DNA of 42,100 bases from Nonomuraea turkmeniaca (lineage in GTDB: Bacteria > Actinomycetota > Actinomycetes > Streptosporangiales > Streptosporangiaceae), in NCBI RefSeq assembly GCF_005889735.1, contig NZ_VCKY01000076.1, forward strand, positions 1-42,100, written 5' to 3'. Position 1 is the stretch's first letter. Each line of letters opens with the position of its first letter. The notes below the pieces were generated by a model that had not been told where the DNA came from, did no database searches, and worked only from the letters and a program-made list of their open reading frames with translations. Positions 7,271 through 14,731 of this stretch are shown in pieces. Position numbers and translations under genes: made by a program.

Positions 7271-8214
7271 CCTCGCTCCTTGCGGATGCGGGTGGACAGG
7301 ACGTAGTTGAGCGTGGCGATGGCGACGATCAGCACGAACAGCGCCACACCGATGGCCGCGCCGTAGCCGAACTGGAACTGGCCGAAGCCCTGCTCGTACA
7401 GGAAGAGCGTGAGCGTCTGGCACTGCCGGACCGGCCCGCAGGTCAACGGCGCCGCGCGGGAGACGAGCAGCGGCTCGGTGAAGATCTGCAGACCGCCGAT
7501 CGTCGAGGTCACCACGGTGAAGACGATCACGGGCCGGAGCGACGGCAGGGCGATGTGGCGGAACTGCTTCCACGAGCCCGCGCCGTCCACGGCCGCCGCC
7601 TCGTACAGCGAGCGCGGGATCGCCTGCAGCGAGGCGAGGTACAGCAGGGTCGTGTAGCCGAACCAGCGCCAGGTGACCATGACCGCGATCATCAGGTGGC
7701 TGCCCCACACCGACTGCAGGAAGTTGATCGGCTCCACGCCGAAGAGCCCGAGCAGCCAGTTGAGCAGGCCGTAGTCGCGGTCGAACATCTGGGCGAAGAC
7801 GATCGCGGTGGCCGCCACCGAGGTGATGTACGGCACCAGCATCGACATCCGCAGGAACACCGCCAGCCGCAACCGCGCATGGTTGAGCAGGTGCGCCACG
7901 CAGAGCGCCAGCAGCAACTGCGGGACGGTGGACAGCAGCCAGATGCTGATGGTGTTCCAGGCGGCGTTCCAGAACCGGGCGTCGCCCAGTAGACGGGTGA
8001 AGTTGTCGAAGCCGATGAAGACGTGCTCACCGATGGGGTTCCAGTCGAACAGCGCCACGTAGAACGTGAACAGCAGCGGGACGAGCCCGAACACCGCGAA
8101 GAGCAGGAAGAACGGCGCGATGTAGGCGTACGGTGCGAGGCGTTCGGAGATGCTCCGCCGCACCCGCGTCTCGACCTCGGGCACCGTCCGCCGCGTCTCG
8201 AGAGTGACCGTCAT
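7267..8214 (-). CDS. Carbohydrate ABC transporter permease, MalF type
   Basis: Second membrane subunit (315 aa) of the sugar importer. A hydrophilic N-terminus is followed by six helices; the EAA loop reads LYEAAAVDGAGSWKQFRHI at about residue 215. The ATG at 8214 directly abuts the stop codon of the solute-binding protein gene, so the three genes form one transcription and translation unit. Family membership is clear; the sugar is not predictable from the permease. Confidence 0.92.
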   Translation of the reverse strand: MTVTLETRRTVPEVETRVRRSISERLAPYAYIAPFFLLFAVFGLVPLLFTFYVALFDWNPIGEHVFIGFDNFTRLLGDARFWNAAWNTISIWLLSTVPQLLLALCVAHLLNHARLRLAVFLRMSMLVPYITSVAATAIVFAQMFDRDYGLLNWLLGLFGVEPINFLQSVWGSHLMIAVMVTWRWFGYTTLLYLASLQAIPRSLYEAAAVDGAGSWKQFRHIALPSLRPVIVFTVVTSTIGGLQIFTEPLLVSRAAPLTCGPVRQCQTLTLFLYEQGFGQFQFGYGAAIGVALFVLIVAIATLNYVLSTRIRKERG

Positions 8215-9495
8215 CTACTTGCCGATGGCGGTCTTGATGTTGGCCACCGCGGCGTCCCACGCCTTGGCCGCGTCGCCCTTGCCCTGCTCCACGTTGGTGA
8301 TCGCGTTCTGGAACTCCTGGCCGATGGTGGAGCTGTCCGGGCCGATGAAGAACGGCTTGAGTCCGAGCAGGGAATTGGTGTAGATCGTGCCCGTCGGCGC
8401 GTCGGAGAAGAACGGGTCCTTCAGGCCGGTCAGCTTCGGGTCCTTGTAGACCGACGGGGTGGTGGGCAGCGAGCCGGACTTGGCGAAGTGCTCCAGCTGG
8501 GCCTGCGGCGACTGGGTCTTGGTGATGTAGTCCCAGGCGGCCTTCGGATTCGCCGCGCCCTTGGGGATGGCCAGGTAGCTGCCGCCCCAGTTGCCGGCCC
8601 CACCCGGGATGGTGGCGACATCCCACTTGCCCTCGGTGTCCGGCGCGTTCCTGCGGATCCCGCCGAGCATCCACGACGGCGCGGCGATCACCGCGAACTG
8701 CCCCTTGGCCATGCCCGCGCTCCACCCCTCGGAGAACGAGCTCTGCTTGGCGGTGATGCCCGCCTGCGCCGCCTTGATCGCCAGGTCGAACGCGGTCTTG
8801 ACCTGCGGGCTGGTGCTGTAGACCACGTTGCCCGACGGGTCGTAGTACTTCTGCGGCCCCTGATTGACCGCCTGGTAGAACACGCTGGTGGCGGCGTTGT
8901 CGACGAACGCCTTGCCGGTCGCGGCGGTGTACTTCTTGCCCGTCTCGATGAACGCGTCCCAGGTGGGCCAGAGCTTGCCGACCTCCTCCCGGTCCGTCGG
9001 CAGCCCGGCCTCCTTGAACAGATCCGTCCGGTAGGCCACCGCCATGCCGCCCACGTCGGTGGGGATGCCGATGATCTCCCCGCCCTTGGCGGTGCTCTGG
9101 CTCATCACCCAGTCCAGGTAGTCGCCCTTGATCTTGTCGGCGCCGAGCGGCCTCAGGTCGTGGAAGTTCTGCGACTGCTGCACGAACTTCGGCAGGTCGT
9201 CACCCTGGATGAGCACCAGGTCGGGCACCTTGCCGCCGGCCAGCGCCGTGGTCAGCGCCTGCGCCGTCTCGACCGAGCTGCCCACCTCGGTCAGCTTGAT
9301 CTGCACACCCGGGTTCTTCTTCTGGTAGTCCTCCACCGAGACCTTCTGATCGATCCCGGTGAACGACCAGAACTCGAACGACTTACTGTTACCCGCCGGT
9401 TGCGACGGGCCGCTCCCGCCGCCGCCTCCGCAGGCGGAGAGGGTCAGGGCAACGGCCGTAGCGAGGACGACCGGGGTTGCGATACGGAGCTTCAC
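8215..9495 (-). CDS. Sugar ABC transporter solute-binding lipoprotein
   Basis: Extracellular family-1 solute-binding protein (426 aa) that delivers a carbohydrate to the two permeases encoded downstream. The N-terminus KLRIATPVVLATAVALTL ends in the lipobox LSAC, followed by a Gly/Ser-rich linker, so it is a membrane-anchored lipoprotein. A conserved binding-protein signature is seen near AFIETGKKYTAATGKAFVDN. GTG 9495 is chosen because the lipoprotein signal then starts at once and GGAAAGAG lies upstream; more distal starts would add an unneeded 21 residues. It is transcribed divergently from a LacI-type gene, which probably represses it in the absence of sugar. The ligand is unknown. Confidence 0.92.
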   Translation of the reverse strand: MKLRIATPVVLATAVALTLSACGGGGGSGPSQPAGNSKSFEFWSFTGIDQKVSVEDYQKKNPGVQIKLTEVGSSVETAQALTTALAGGKVPDLVLIQGDDLPKFVQQSQNFHDLRPLGADKIKGDYLDWVMSQSTAKGGEIIGIPTDVGGMAVAYRTDLFKEAGLPTDREEVGKLWPTWDAFIETGKKYTAATGKAFVDNAATSVFYQAVNQGPQKYYDPSGNVVYSTSPQVKTAFDLAIKAAQAGITAKQSSFSEGWSAGMAKGQFAVIAAPSWMLGGIRRNAPDTEGKWDVATIPGGAGNWGGSYLAIPKGAANPKAAWDYITKTQSPQAQLEHFAKSGSLPTTPSVYKDPKLTGLKDPFFSDAPTGTIYTNSLLGLKPFFIGPDSSTIGQEFQNAITNVEQGKGDAAKAWDAAVANIKTAIGK

Positions 9496-9657
9496 GGGCG
9501 ATCTCTTTCCGTGTTCAAGAGAGGGGGGTAGTCGCAAGTTTCCGACTATTTTCGGCAAATGTTCCGATCGTTAACCCGAAACTTTAGGCACGTGTCCCGA
9601 AACCCGTCAAGAACACGGCCGTAAGATCTCCGAAACGATCGGAGCTAGACTTCGCCC
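9496..9657. promoter_or_regulatory. Divergent promoter region with repeated LacI-type operator candidates
   Basis: The heptamer CCGAAAC occurs three times (9576-9582, 9597-9603, 9630-9636). CTCCGA-aacga-TCGGAG (9628-9644) is a perfect 6-5-6 inverted repeat, and its AACGATCGG part recurs inverted as CCGATCGTT at 9564-9572. CCGAAACTTTAGG (9576-9588) is an imperfect version of CCGAAANTTTCGG, and AAGTTTC (9536-9542) is another half. TAGACT (9646-9651) is a likely -10 for the lacI-type gene. These are probable binding sites of the LacI protein for itself and the importer. Confidence 0.5.
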
Positions 9658-10698
9658 ATGACCGCGTCCGAGGAGCCGTCAGAGACCCAGACCACGCAGG
9701 GCGGGCCGCTGACCATCAACCAGCTCGCCGAGCTGGCCGGTGTGTCCACCGCGACCGTCTCCAAGGTGGTCAACGGCCGCACCGAGGTCGCCCCCGAGAC
9801 CCGCGCCCTCGTCGAGGGCCTCATCCGCCGGCACGGCTACCGCAGGCAGCGGCGGCGCGTCAGCCCGGCCGCCCTGGTGGAGGTGGTCTTCCACGCGCTG
9901 GGAGGCGACTACCCGGTCGAGATCATCAAGGGCGTCGACCGGGTCGCGCGCGAGCACGGCCTGGGGGTGGTGGTCTCCGACATGCAGTATGCGACACCCG
10001 GGCACGGGTGGATCGAGAGCGCGGTGAGCCGCCGCCCGGCCGGCGTGATCGCGGTGTTCTCCGGCCTGACCGAGGCCCAGCGCGACCAGCTCGTCGTCCG
10101 CGACATCCCCATCGTCCTCCTGGATCCCATCGGCGACCCGCGGTCCCGGATCCCCTCCGTCGCCGCGGGCAACTGGAGCGGCGGCCTGTCCGCCACCCGC
10201 CACCTCCTGGACCTCGGCCATCGCCGCATCGCCATCATCACCGGGCCCAACTGGGCCCTGTCCAGCCGGGCCCGCCTCGACGGCCACCGCACCGCGCTCG
10301 ACCTGGCCGGGATCCCCGCCGACCCGGAGCTGATCGGCTCAGGCGACTTCCTGATCGAGGGCGGGCGGGCCGAGGCCCACCGGCTGCTGCGCCTGCCCGA
10401 CCCGCCGACCGCGATCTTCGCCTGCAACGACGGGATGGCGACCGGCGTCTACCGCGCCGCGCACGAGCTGGGCCTGCGCATTCCCGGCGATCTGAGCGTC
10501 GTCGGCTTCGACGACCTCTCGCCCATGCAGTGGGCCGTCCCGCCGCTGACCACGGTGCGCCAGCCGCTCTCCGACATGGCCGCCGCGGCCGCCGCCATGC
10601 TCGTGAAGCTGGCGCAGGGCGAGCCGCTGGCGCAGCCCCGGGTGGAGCTGGCCACTGAACTGATCGTCCGCGAAAGCACCGCTCCCCCGGCCGACTGA
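9658..10698 (+). CDS. LacI-family transcriptional regulator
   Basis: Sugar-responsive repressor (346 aa). The N-terminal helix-turn-helix and hinge (about residues 21-65) read INQLAELAGVSTATVSKVVN, the classic family motif. A periplasmic-binding-protein-like effector domain follows (about 80-340) with the usual NDGMATGVYRAAHELG and VVGFDDL segments. Divergent from the sugar importer, so a local repressor is likely. No Shine-Dalgarno lies at normal spacing, and a TAGACT -10 ends 6 bases before the ATG, so the transcript is probably leaderless. A further CCGAAACTTT copy lies right after its stop codon. Confidence 0.92.
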   Translation: MTASEEPSETQTTQGGPLTINQLAELAGVSTATVSKVVNGRTEVAPETRALVEGLIRRHGYRRQRRRVSPAALVEVVFHALGGDYPVEIIKGVDRVAREHGLGVVVSDMQYATPGHGWIESAVSRRPAGVIAVFSGLTEAQRDQLVVRDIPIVLLDPIGDPRSRIPSVAAGNWSGGLSATRHLLDLGHRRIAIITGPNWALSSRARLDGHRTALDLAGIPADPELIGSGDFLIEGGRAEAHRLLRLPDPPTAIFACNDGMATGVYRAAHELGLRIPGDLSVVGFDDLSPMQWAVPPLTTVRQPLSDMAAAAAAMLVKLAQGEPLAQPRVELATELIVRESTAPPAD

Positions 10699-10740
10699 CC
10701 GAAACTTTCCGTCATATTGCCGAACGTAAGACGGCCGACT

Positions 10741-10765
10741 GCACGGGGAGAGCACGCTCCCGTGC
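10741..10765. terminator. Hairpin terminator after the lacI-type gene
   Basis: GCACGGGgAG pairs with CTCCCGTGC through nine base pairs with one bulged G, between the convergent lacI-type and methyltransferase genes. Likely bidirectional. Confidence 0.5.
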
Positions 10766-10793
10766 CACTCCGCGGGACGTCCCACGGGATCTT

Positions 10794-11603
10794 CTAGGCC
10801 TTGCGCCCGACCCCCACGATCACCCAGACCTTGTCCGACCGCCCGGGAACGAAGGGGCTGTCAGGCCGCCAGTCACGGACGTAGACCAACCCGGGCTCGA
10901 CCATCTCGAGGCCGTCGAAGAAGACCGACACGCCCTCCCGCGGCCGGGCCCCGCCCTCGGCCTCGCCCAGAATCTTCTTGTACAGATCGACGATCGGCTC
11001 CGCGATCTCCGGGCGTGAGTCGAGGACGACGTGTGTGACGACGAAGTGGCTGCCGGCCGGCAGCGCGTCACGCAGCGCGGCCACGTGCCGGAAGGGATCT
11101 CTCTCGTCCGGGATGTACTGCAGGACGGCGAACAACAACACCGCCACCGGCTGATCGAGGTCGATCGTCTCCCGGAGAACAGGGTCGGCGAGCAGGTCGG
11201 CAGGATGCATGACGTCGCCCTCGACGACGGCGATCCCCGGCGCCCTGGCCAGAATGGCCCTGCCATGGGTCAGGACCACGGGATCGTTGTCGACGTAGAC
11301 CACGCGGGCGTCAGGAACGAACGTGCGGGCCAGCTGGTGCGTGTTGAGCTCGGTCGGAAGCCCCGAACCCAGGTTGACGAACTGGGTGATGCCCTGCTCC
11401 GCGAGATACCGGACCACCCGTACGTGGAACGCCTGGTGCTCCTGCGCCATCACCCGCACCTCAGGGGCGATGGCCAGCACCGCCTCGGCCGCCTCCCGGT
11501 CGATGGCGAAGTTGTCCTTCCCGCCGATGAAGTAGTCGTGCATGCGGGCGAGGTTGGGTGTGCTGGTGTCAACACCTGCGAACCACGTGTCCTCGTCACC
11601 CAT
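10794..11603 (-). CDS. SAM-dependent methyltransferase (PF04672-type)
   Basis: Member of the large actinomycete-specific methyltransferase family formerly DUF574 (269 aa). The hallmark N-terminus TPNLARMHDYFIGGKDNFAID is followed by the SAM-site segment QFVNLGSGLPT (about residues 75-85) and VYVDNDPVVLTHGRA. Substrates of the family are mostly unknown. ATG 11603 is chosen because GGAGGTG lies seven bases upstream and family members begin here; a more distal start would add 34 residues without family match. It is divergent from the dioxygenase-like gene and convergent with the lacI-type gene, and has no obvious functional partner nearby. Confidence 0.88.
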   Translation of the reverse strand: MGDEDTWFAGVDTSTPNLARMHDYFIGGKDNFAIDREAAEAVLAIAPEVRVMAQEHQAFHVRVVRYLAEQGITQFVNLGSGLPTELNTHQLARTFVPDARVVYVDNDPVVLTHGRAILARAPGIAVVEGDVMHPADLLADPVLRETIDLDQPVAVLLFAVLQYIPDERDPFRHVAALRDALPAGSHFVVTHVVLDSRPEIAEPIVDLYKKILGEAEGGARPREGVSVFFDGLEMVEPGLVYVRDWRPDSPFVPGRSDKVWVIVGVGRKA

Positions 11604-11758
11604 GCGTCGCACCTCCAGCGGTCGGTAGCTCCTTGAGTATGGCGGAAAACGGAAAGCTATGCCGGAAGCGCGGCGTTCGGCCTCCCTCATCACTACAAAG
11701 CACACCTATATGACTTAAGGTGACACTCAATGCGCAACCTGCTTAGACGAGGTCCCCC

Positions 11759-12574
11759 ATGCGCCACCCCCACGACGACGACATCTTCGACAGAGGCCTG
11801 CAGTTCGACATGTCGACGCTGCTGGAGCGCCGTCGGATCCTGGGCCTGTTGGCCGGCGCGGGCGTGGCGACCCTGGTCGGCTGCGGCAGCGACTCGACCG
11901 GCACCACGCCGACGGCTTCCGCGGCCTCCTCCGGCTCGGCGGCCGGAAGCTGCGCCGAGATCCCCGAGGAGACCGCCGGCCCGTACCCGGGCGACGGATC
12001 GAACGGCCCCAACATTCTCTCCCAGAGCGGCATCGTCCGCAGCGACATCCGCTCCAGCATCGGCTCGGCCTCGGGCACCGCGGAAGGCGTCCCGCTGACC
12101 ATCGAGCTGACCATCCAGGACACCTCGGCCAACTGCTCGGCGTTATCAGGGGCCGCGGTCTACCTGTGGCACTGCGACCGAGAAGGCAACTACTCGATGT
12201 ACTCCGAAGCCATCGCCGGCGAGAACTACCTGCGCGGGGTCCAGGAGACCGACAGCAGCGGAAAGGTCTCCTTCACCAGCATCTTCCCGGCCTGTTACGC
12301 GGGCCGGTGGCCGCACGTCCACTTCGAGGTCTATCCGAGCCTGGCCAAGGCGACGACCGCCGACAACAAGATCGCGACCTCCCAGCTGGCGCTGCCCAAG
12401 GACACGTGCGACGCGGTGTACGCGACCGACGGCTACAGCCAGAGTGTGCGTGATCTGAGCGAGGTCTCCCTGGACGGCGACAACATCTTCAGCGACGGGC
12501 ACACGAACCAGCTCGGCACGGTGACGGGCAGCGTGCCCTCGGGCTTCACCGTCACCCTCGCCGTCCCCGTGTAG
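11759..12574 (+). CDS. Intradiol ring-cleavage dioxygenase-like lipoprotein
   Basis: Exported protein (271 aa) of the protocatechuate 3,4-dioxygenase-like family. The N-terminus has an RRRILGLLAGAG stretch resembling a Tat signal, ending in lipobox LVGC at about residue 41, then a Ser/Thr-rich linker. The iron-site pattern of intradiol enzymes is visible: a Tyr in HCDREGNYSMY (about 148), a Tyr in PACYAGRWPHVHFEVY (about 179) and the HxH within it. The cytoplasmic enzymes need no export signal, so an extracellular role on lignin-derived or plant phenols is possible. ATG 11759 has GAGG six bases upstream. Activity is inferred from retained ligands only. Confidence 0.85.
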   Translation: MRHPHDDDIFDRGLQFDMSTLLERRRILGLLAGAGVATLVGCGSDSTGTTPTASAASSGSAAGSCAEIPEETAGPYPGDGSNGPNILSQSGIVRSDIRSSIGSASGTAEGVPLTIELTIQDTSANCSALSGAAVYLWHCDREGNYSMYSEAIAGENYLRGVQETDSSGKVSFTSIFPACYAGRWPHVHFEVYPSLAKATTADNKIATSQLALPKDTCDAVYATDGYSQSVRDLSEVSLDGDNIFSDGHTNQLGTVTGSVPSGFTVTLAVPV

Positions 12575-12585
12575 CGCGTAGGCGC

Positions 12586-12697
12586 GCTCCCCGGCGCCGG
12601 CCGCAACGCACGGAGCGGGCGCCGCCGGCGCCGGCCGCAACGCACGGAGCGGGCGCCGCCGGCGCCGGCCGCACGCACGGAGCGGGCGCCGGGGAGC
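12586..12697. repeat. 34-bp tandem repeat array framed by a 13-bp inverted repeat
   Basis: Three near-identical tandem copies of a GC-rich 34-bp unit (12594-12627, 12628-12661, 12662 to about 12694, the last one base short). Each carries GGCGCC elements that can fold with the next copy. The outer ends, 12586-12598 and 12685-12697, are a perfect 13-bp inverted repeat. It lies between the convergent dioxygenase-like and flavin monooxygenase genes, so it may be a repeat-expanded terminator. Confidence 0.75.
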
Positions 12698-12709
12698 GGG
12701 TGCGGCCCG

Positions 12710-13858
12710 CTAGGCGCGCCAGATGGCGGCGAGCTGCCGGGTGGCGAGCCGCCGTGGCACCGCGCGGAGCAGCGCGTCGCGTACCCATGCGGTGGCGCCG
12801 GTCTGCGAGGTCAGCCGTGACTGCCGCGACGACGCCCGCATCAGGCGGTTGGCCCGGGGCCGGCGCTCCGCGTCGTAGCGGCGCAGCCGCTCGGCGACGC
12901 CCGCAGGCCCGGCGCCGGCCAGGTGCCGGGTCACCGCGGCCGCGTCCTCGAAAGCCTGGCTGGCGCCCTGGCCGAGATCGGGCGTCATGGCGTGCGCCGC
13001 GTCGCCGAGGAGCGCGACCCTGTCGAGCGCGAACGAGGGAAGCGGTTCGGCCAGGCAGGCGATCGGGTCGACGTAAATGTCAGCAGGCGGGGTGGCCTCG
13101 ATCAGCGCCGGGACCGCCGGGTGCCAGTCGGCCATCAGGGACAGCAGTTGCCGGCGCGCCTCATCGGCCCCGGGCGGCGCTCCGCTCAGCGCGGAGTCGG
13201 TGAACCAGTAGAGATCATTCTCACCGACCGGGAACAGGCCGAACATCGACCCGCTGCGCCGGTCGATCAGGATGCCGGCCAGCAGGCCGGTCACGTCCAG
13301 ACCTGCAGGGGCCGGCAACATGCCGCGCAGGTCCAACCGGCCGGCCTGCCGCAACCCCGGGTGACCGGGGAACAGCCGGCCACGTAGCCTGCTGCCGATG
13401 CCGTCGGCCACGATCACGGCGTCGGCGCGGGAGATGGGCCGGCCGTCGCTGATCACCGTCACTCCGGCGGGGCCGGGCTCGAGCCGCTCGATCGGCGTTG
13501 CGGTGCGCACCAGTTCGGCGGGCAGCGGTCCGCGCAGCGCCTGGTGCAACTCCGCTCGGCGCACGACCACTGTCGTCCCGACCGACTGCTGCGCCTGCGC
13601 CGCGTCGGTGACCAGCAGCGGCCGTCCGCGCCAGTCCCGCAATCCGCCGAGGACGGCGGGCATGGCCTGGGCGTGAACGTAGTCGCCCAGCCCCAGCTCA
13701 TCCAGCGCCCGTACGCCGTTGGGCGTGATGACGATGGCGGTGCCCGCCTCCCGCAGCTCGGCACCGCGCTCGTACAGCGTCACCTCATGACCTCTGCGAT
13801 GCAGCCCCACCGCGGCCGACACCCCGCCCAAGCCGGCTCCTACCACCGCGACCTTCAC
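12710..13858 (-). CDS. FAD-dependent aromatic monooxygenase
   Basis: Class A flavoprotein hydroxylase (382 aa). The N-terminal Rossmann motif VVGAGLGGVSAAVGLHRRGH (about 4-23) binds FAD, ADAVIVADGIGSRLRG carries the DG motif that contacts both FAD and NADPH, and GDAAHAMTPDLGQGASQAFED (about 285) is the second FAD site. Such enzymes hydroxylate phenols or inactivate antibiotics. The GTG start has GGAGGAG at ideal spacing. Divergent from a TetR regulator across a strong palindrome, so it is probably induced by its own substrate or a toxic compound. The substrate cannot be inferred. Confidence 0.88.
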   Translation of the reverse strand: MKVAVVGAGLGGVSAAVGLHRRGHEVTLYERGAELREAGTAIVITPNGVRALDELGLGDYVHAQAMPAVLGGLRDWRGRPLLVTDAAQAQQSVGTTVVVRRAELHQALRGPLPAELVRTATPIERLEPGPAGVTVISDGRPISRADAVIVADGIGSRLRGRLFPGHPGLRQAGRLDLRGMLPAPAGLDVTGLLAGILIDRRSGSMFGLFPVGENDLYWFTDSALSGAPPGADEARRQLLSLMADWHPAVPALIEATPPADIYVDPIACLAEPLPSFALDRVALLGDAAHAMTPDLGQGASQAFEDAAAVTRHLAGAGPAGVAERLRRYDAERRPRANRLMRASSRQSRLTSQTGATAWVRDALLRAVPRRLATRQLAAIWRA

Positions 13859-13872
13859 GACACTCCTCCGTA

Positions 13873-13900
13873 CCGTACCACTACGATCGTTCTAGTACGG
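13873..13900. promoter_or_regulatory. TetR operator between monooxygenase and regulator
   Basis: A 28-bp near-palindrome: outer arms CCGTAC and GTACGG are perfect, the centre is the perfect ACGATCGT, and 22 of 28 positions are symmetric. It begins 15 bases from the monooxygenase start and lies just upstream of the tetR -10 (TACCAT, 13910-13915). It could repress both directions. Confidence 0.7.
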
Positions 13901-13921
13901 CTACTGCTATACCATGGCCGG

Positions 13922-14563
13922 GTGCCACCGACCAACCCAGCCCGTCGCCGAGCCTTGGCCGATGCCGCCATAGATCTGCTGGCCACGTCCGGGGTTCACG
14001 GGTTGACCCACCGCGCGGTCGAGAAGGCCTCCGGACTGCCGTCCGGCACGGCGTCCAACTATTTCCGCAGCCGGGAAGCCCTGCTGGTGGCCGCCGCGGA
14101 GCGCATCGTCGAGCTGCACCACGCCGACATGGACCAGGCCGCCCAGCACCACAAGACCGGCGCCGCGCACGCCCAGAGCATGACCGGACAACTCGCCGGC
14201 CTGCTGACCGAATCATTGCTCGCGGCGGCGACCATCCTGCGAAACCGCTATCTGGCGATCTTCGAACTCCAGCTGGAGGCGGCACGACGACCGGTGCTGG
14301 CCTCGGCCCTCGCCGGCATGCAGGACACCTCGACGGCGTTCACCGCCGGCCACCACGCCGAGCTCGGCCTCGCCATCCCCCGTGAGTGCGTCCCCACCTT
14401 GATCACGCTCTACGGCGGTGCGCTGTTCACGTTGGTGACCGCACCGCCGGAGAGCATCAGCGAGGACGCCGTCCGAGGTGTCGCCCGCGCCATCGTGCGC
14501 GGCGCACTACCCGGCTCCGCCGACCCCTCAGGGGAAGATTTGGGCCTCAGCTCCCCCGACTGA
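13922..14563 (+). CDS. TetR/AcrR-family transcriptional regulator
   Basis: Repressor of 213 aa. The N-terminal three-helix DNA-binding domain reads RRALADAAIDLLATSGVHGL, then HRAVEKASGLPSGTASNYF (recognition helix, about 30-48); the C-terminal ligand domain is typical in length. It probably controls the divergent flavin monooxygenase through the shared palindrome. GTG 13922 has no ribosome site, but TACCAT ends six bases before it, suggesting a leaderless transcript. The longer open frame to the left only reads through the antisense of the monooxygenase gene. Confidence 0.88.
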   Translation: MPPTNPARRRALADAAIDLLATSGVHGLTHRAVEKASGLPSGTASNYFRSREALLVAAAERIVELHHADMDQAAQHHKTGAAHAQSMTGQLAGLLTESLLAAATILRNRYLAIFELQLEAARRPVLASALAGMQDTSTAFTAGHHAELGLAIPRECVPTLITLYGGALFTLVTAPPESISEDAVRGVARAIVRGALPGSADPSGEDLGLSSPD

Positions 14564-14666
14564 GGCATGTCGAGATTATGACTTTAAGTCCGATTTGTAT
14601 AGCCCTTTTGTGTACTGGAGCGTGCGAACGCGGCCCTGTCCTCTCGTCCGCGACCCCCAGCGCGCC

Positions 14667-14718
14667 GTCCACCCTTGCGTCCGGGTCCCCGTAGCGGAGC
14701 CCGGACGCAAGGGTGGAC
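14667..14718. terminator. Strong 19-bp hairpin terminator
   Basis: A perfect 19-bp stem, 14667-14685 and 14700-14718, with a 14-base loop, between the convergent tetR and PL9 lyase genes. It should end transcription from both sides. A partial copy of the right arm (GACGCAAGGGTGAC) follows directly. Confidence 0.85.
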
Positions 14719-14731
14719 GCAAGGGTGACTG

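Noticed and set aside
7271..7708. Upstream extension of the MalG-type permease frame
   Set aside because: It lies inside the MalF-type gene and has no permease features; ATG 7270 overlaps the MalF stop as expected.
11703..11722. CACCT/AGGTG inverted repeat before the dioxygenase-like gene
   Set aside because: Arms of five bases with a ten-base spacer are too short to separate from chance.
12586..12697. CRISPR-like array
   Set aside because: Units are directly tandem with no spacers, and no cas genes are present.
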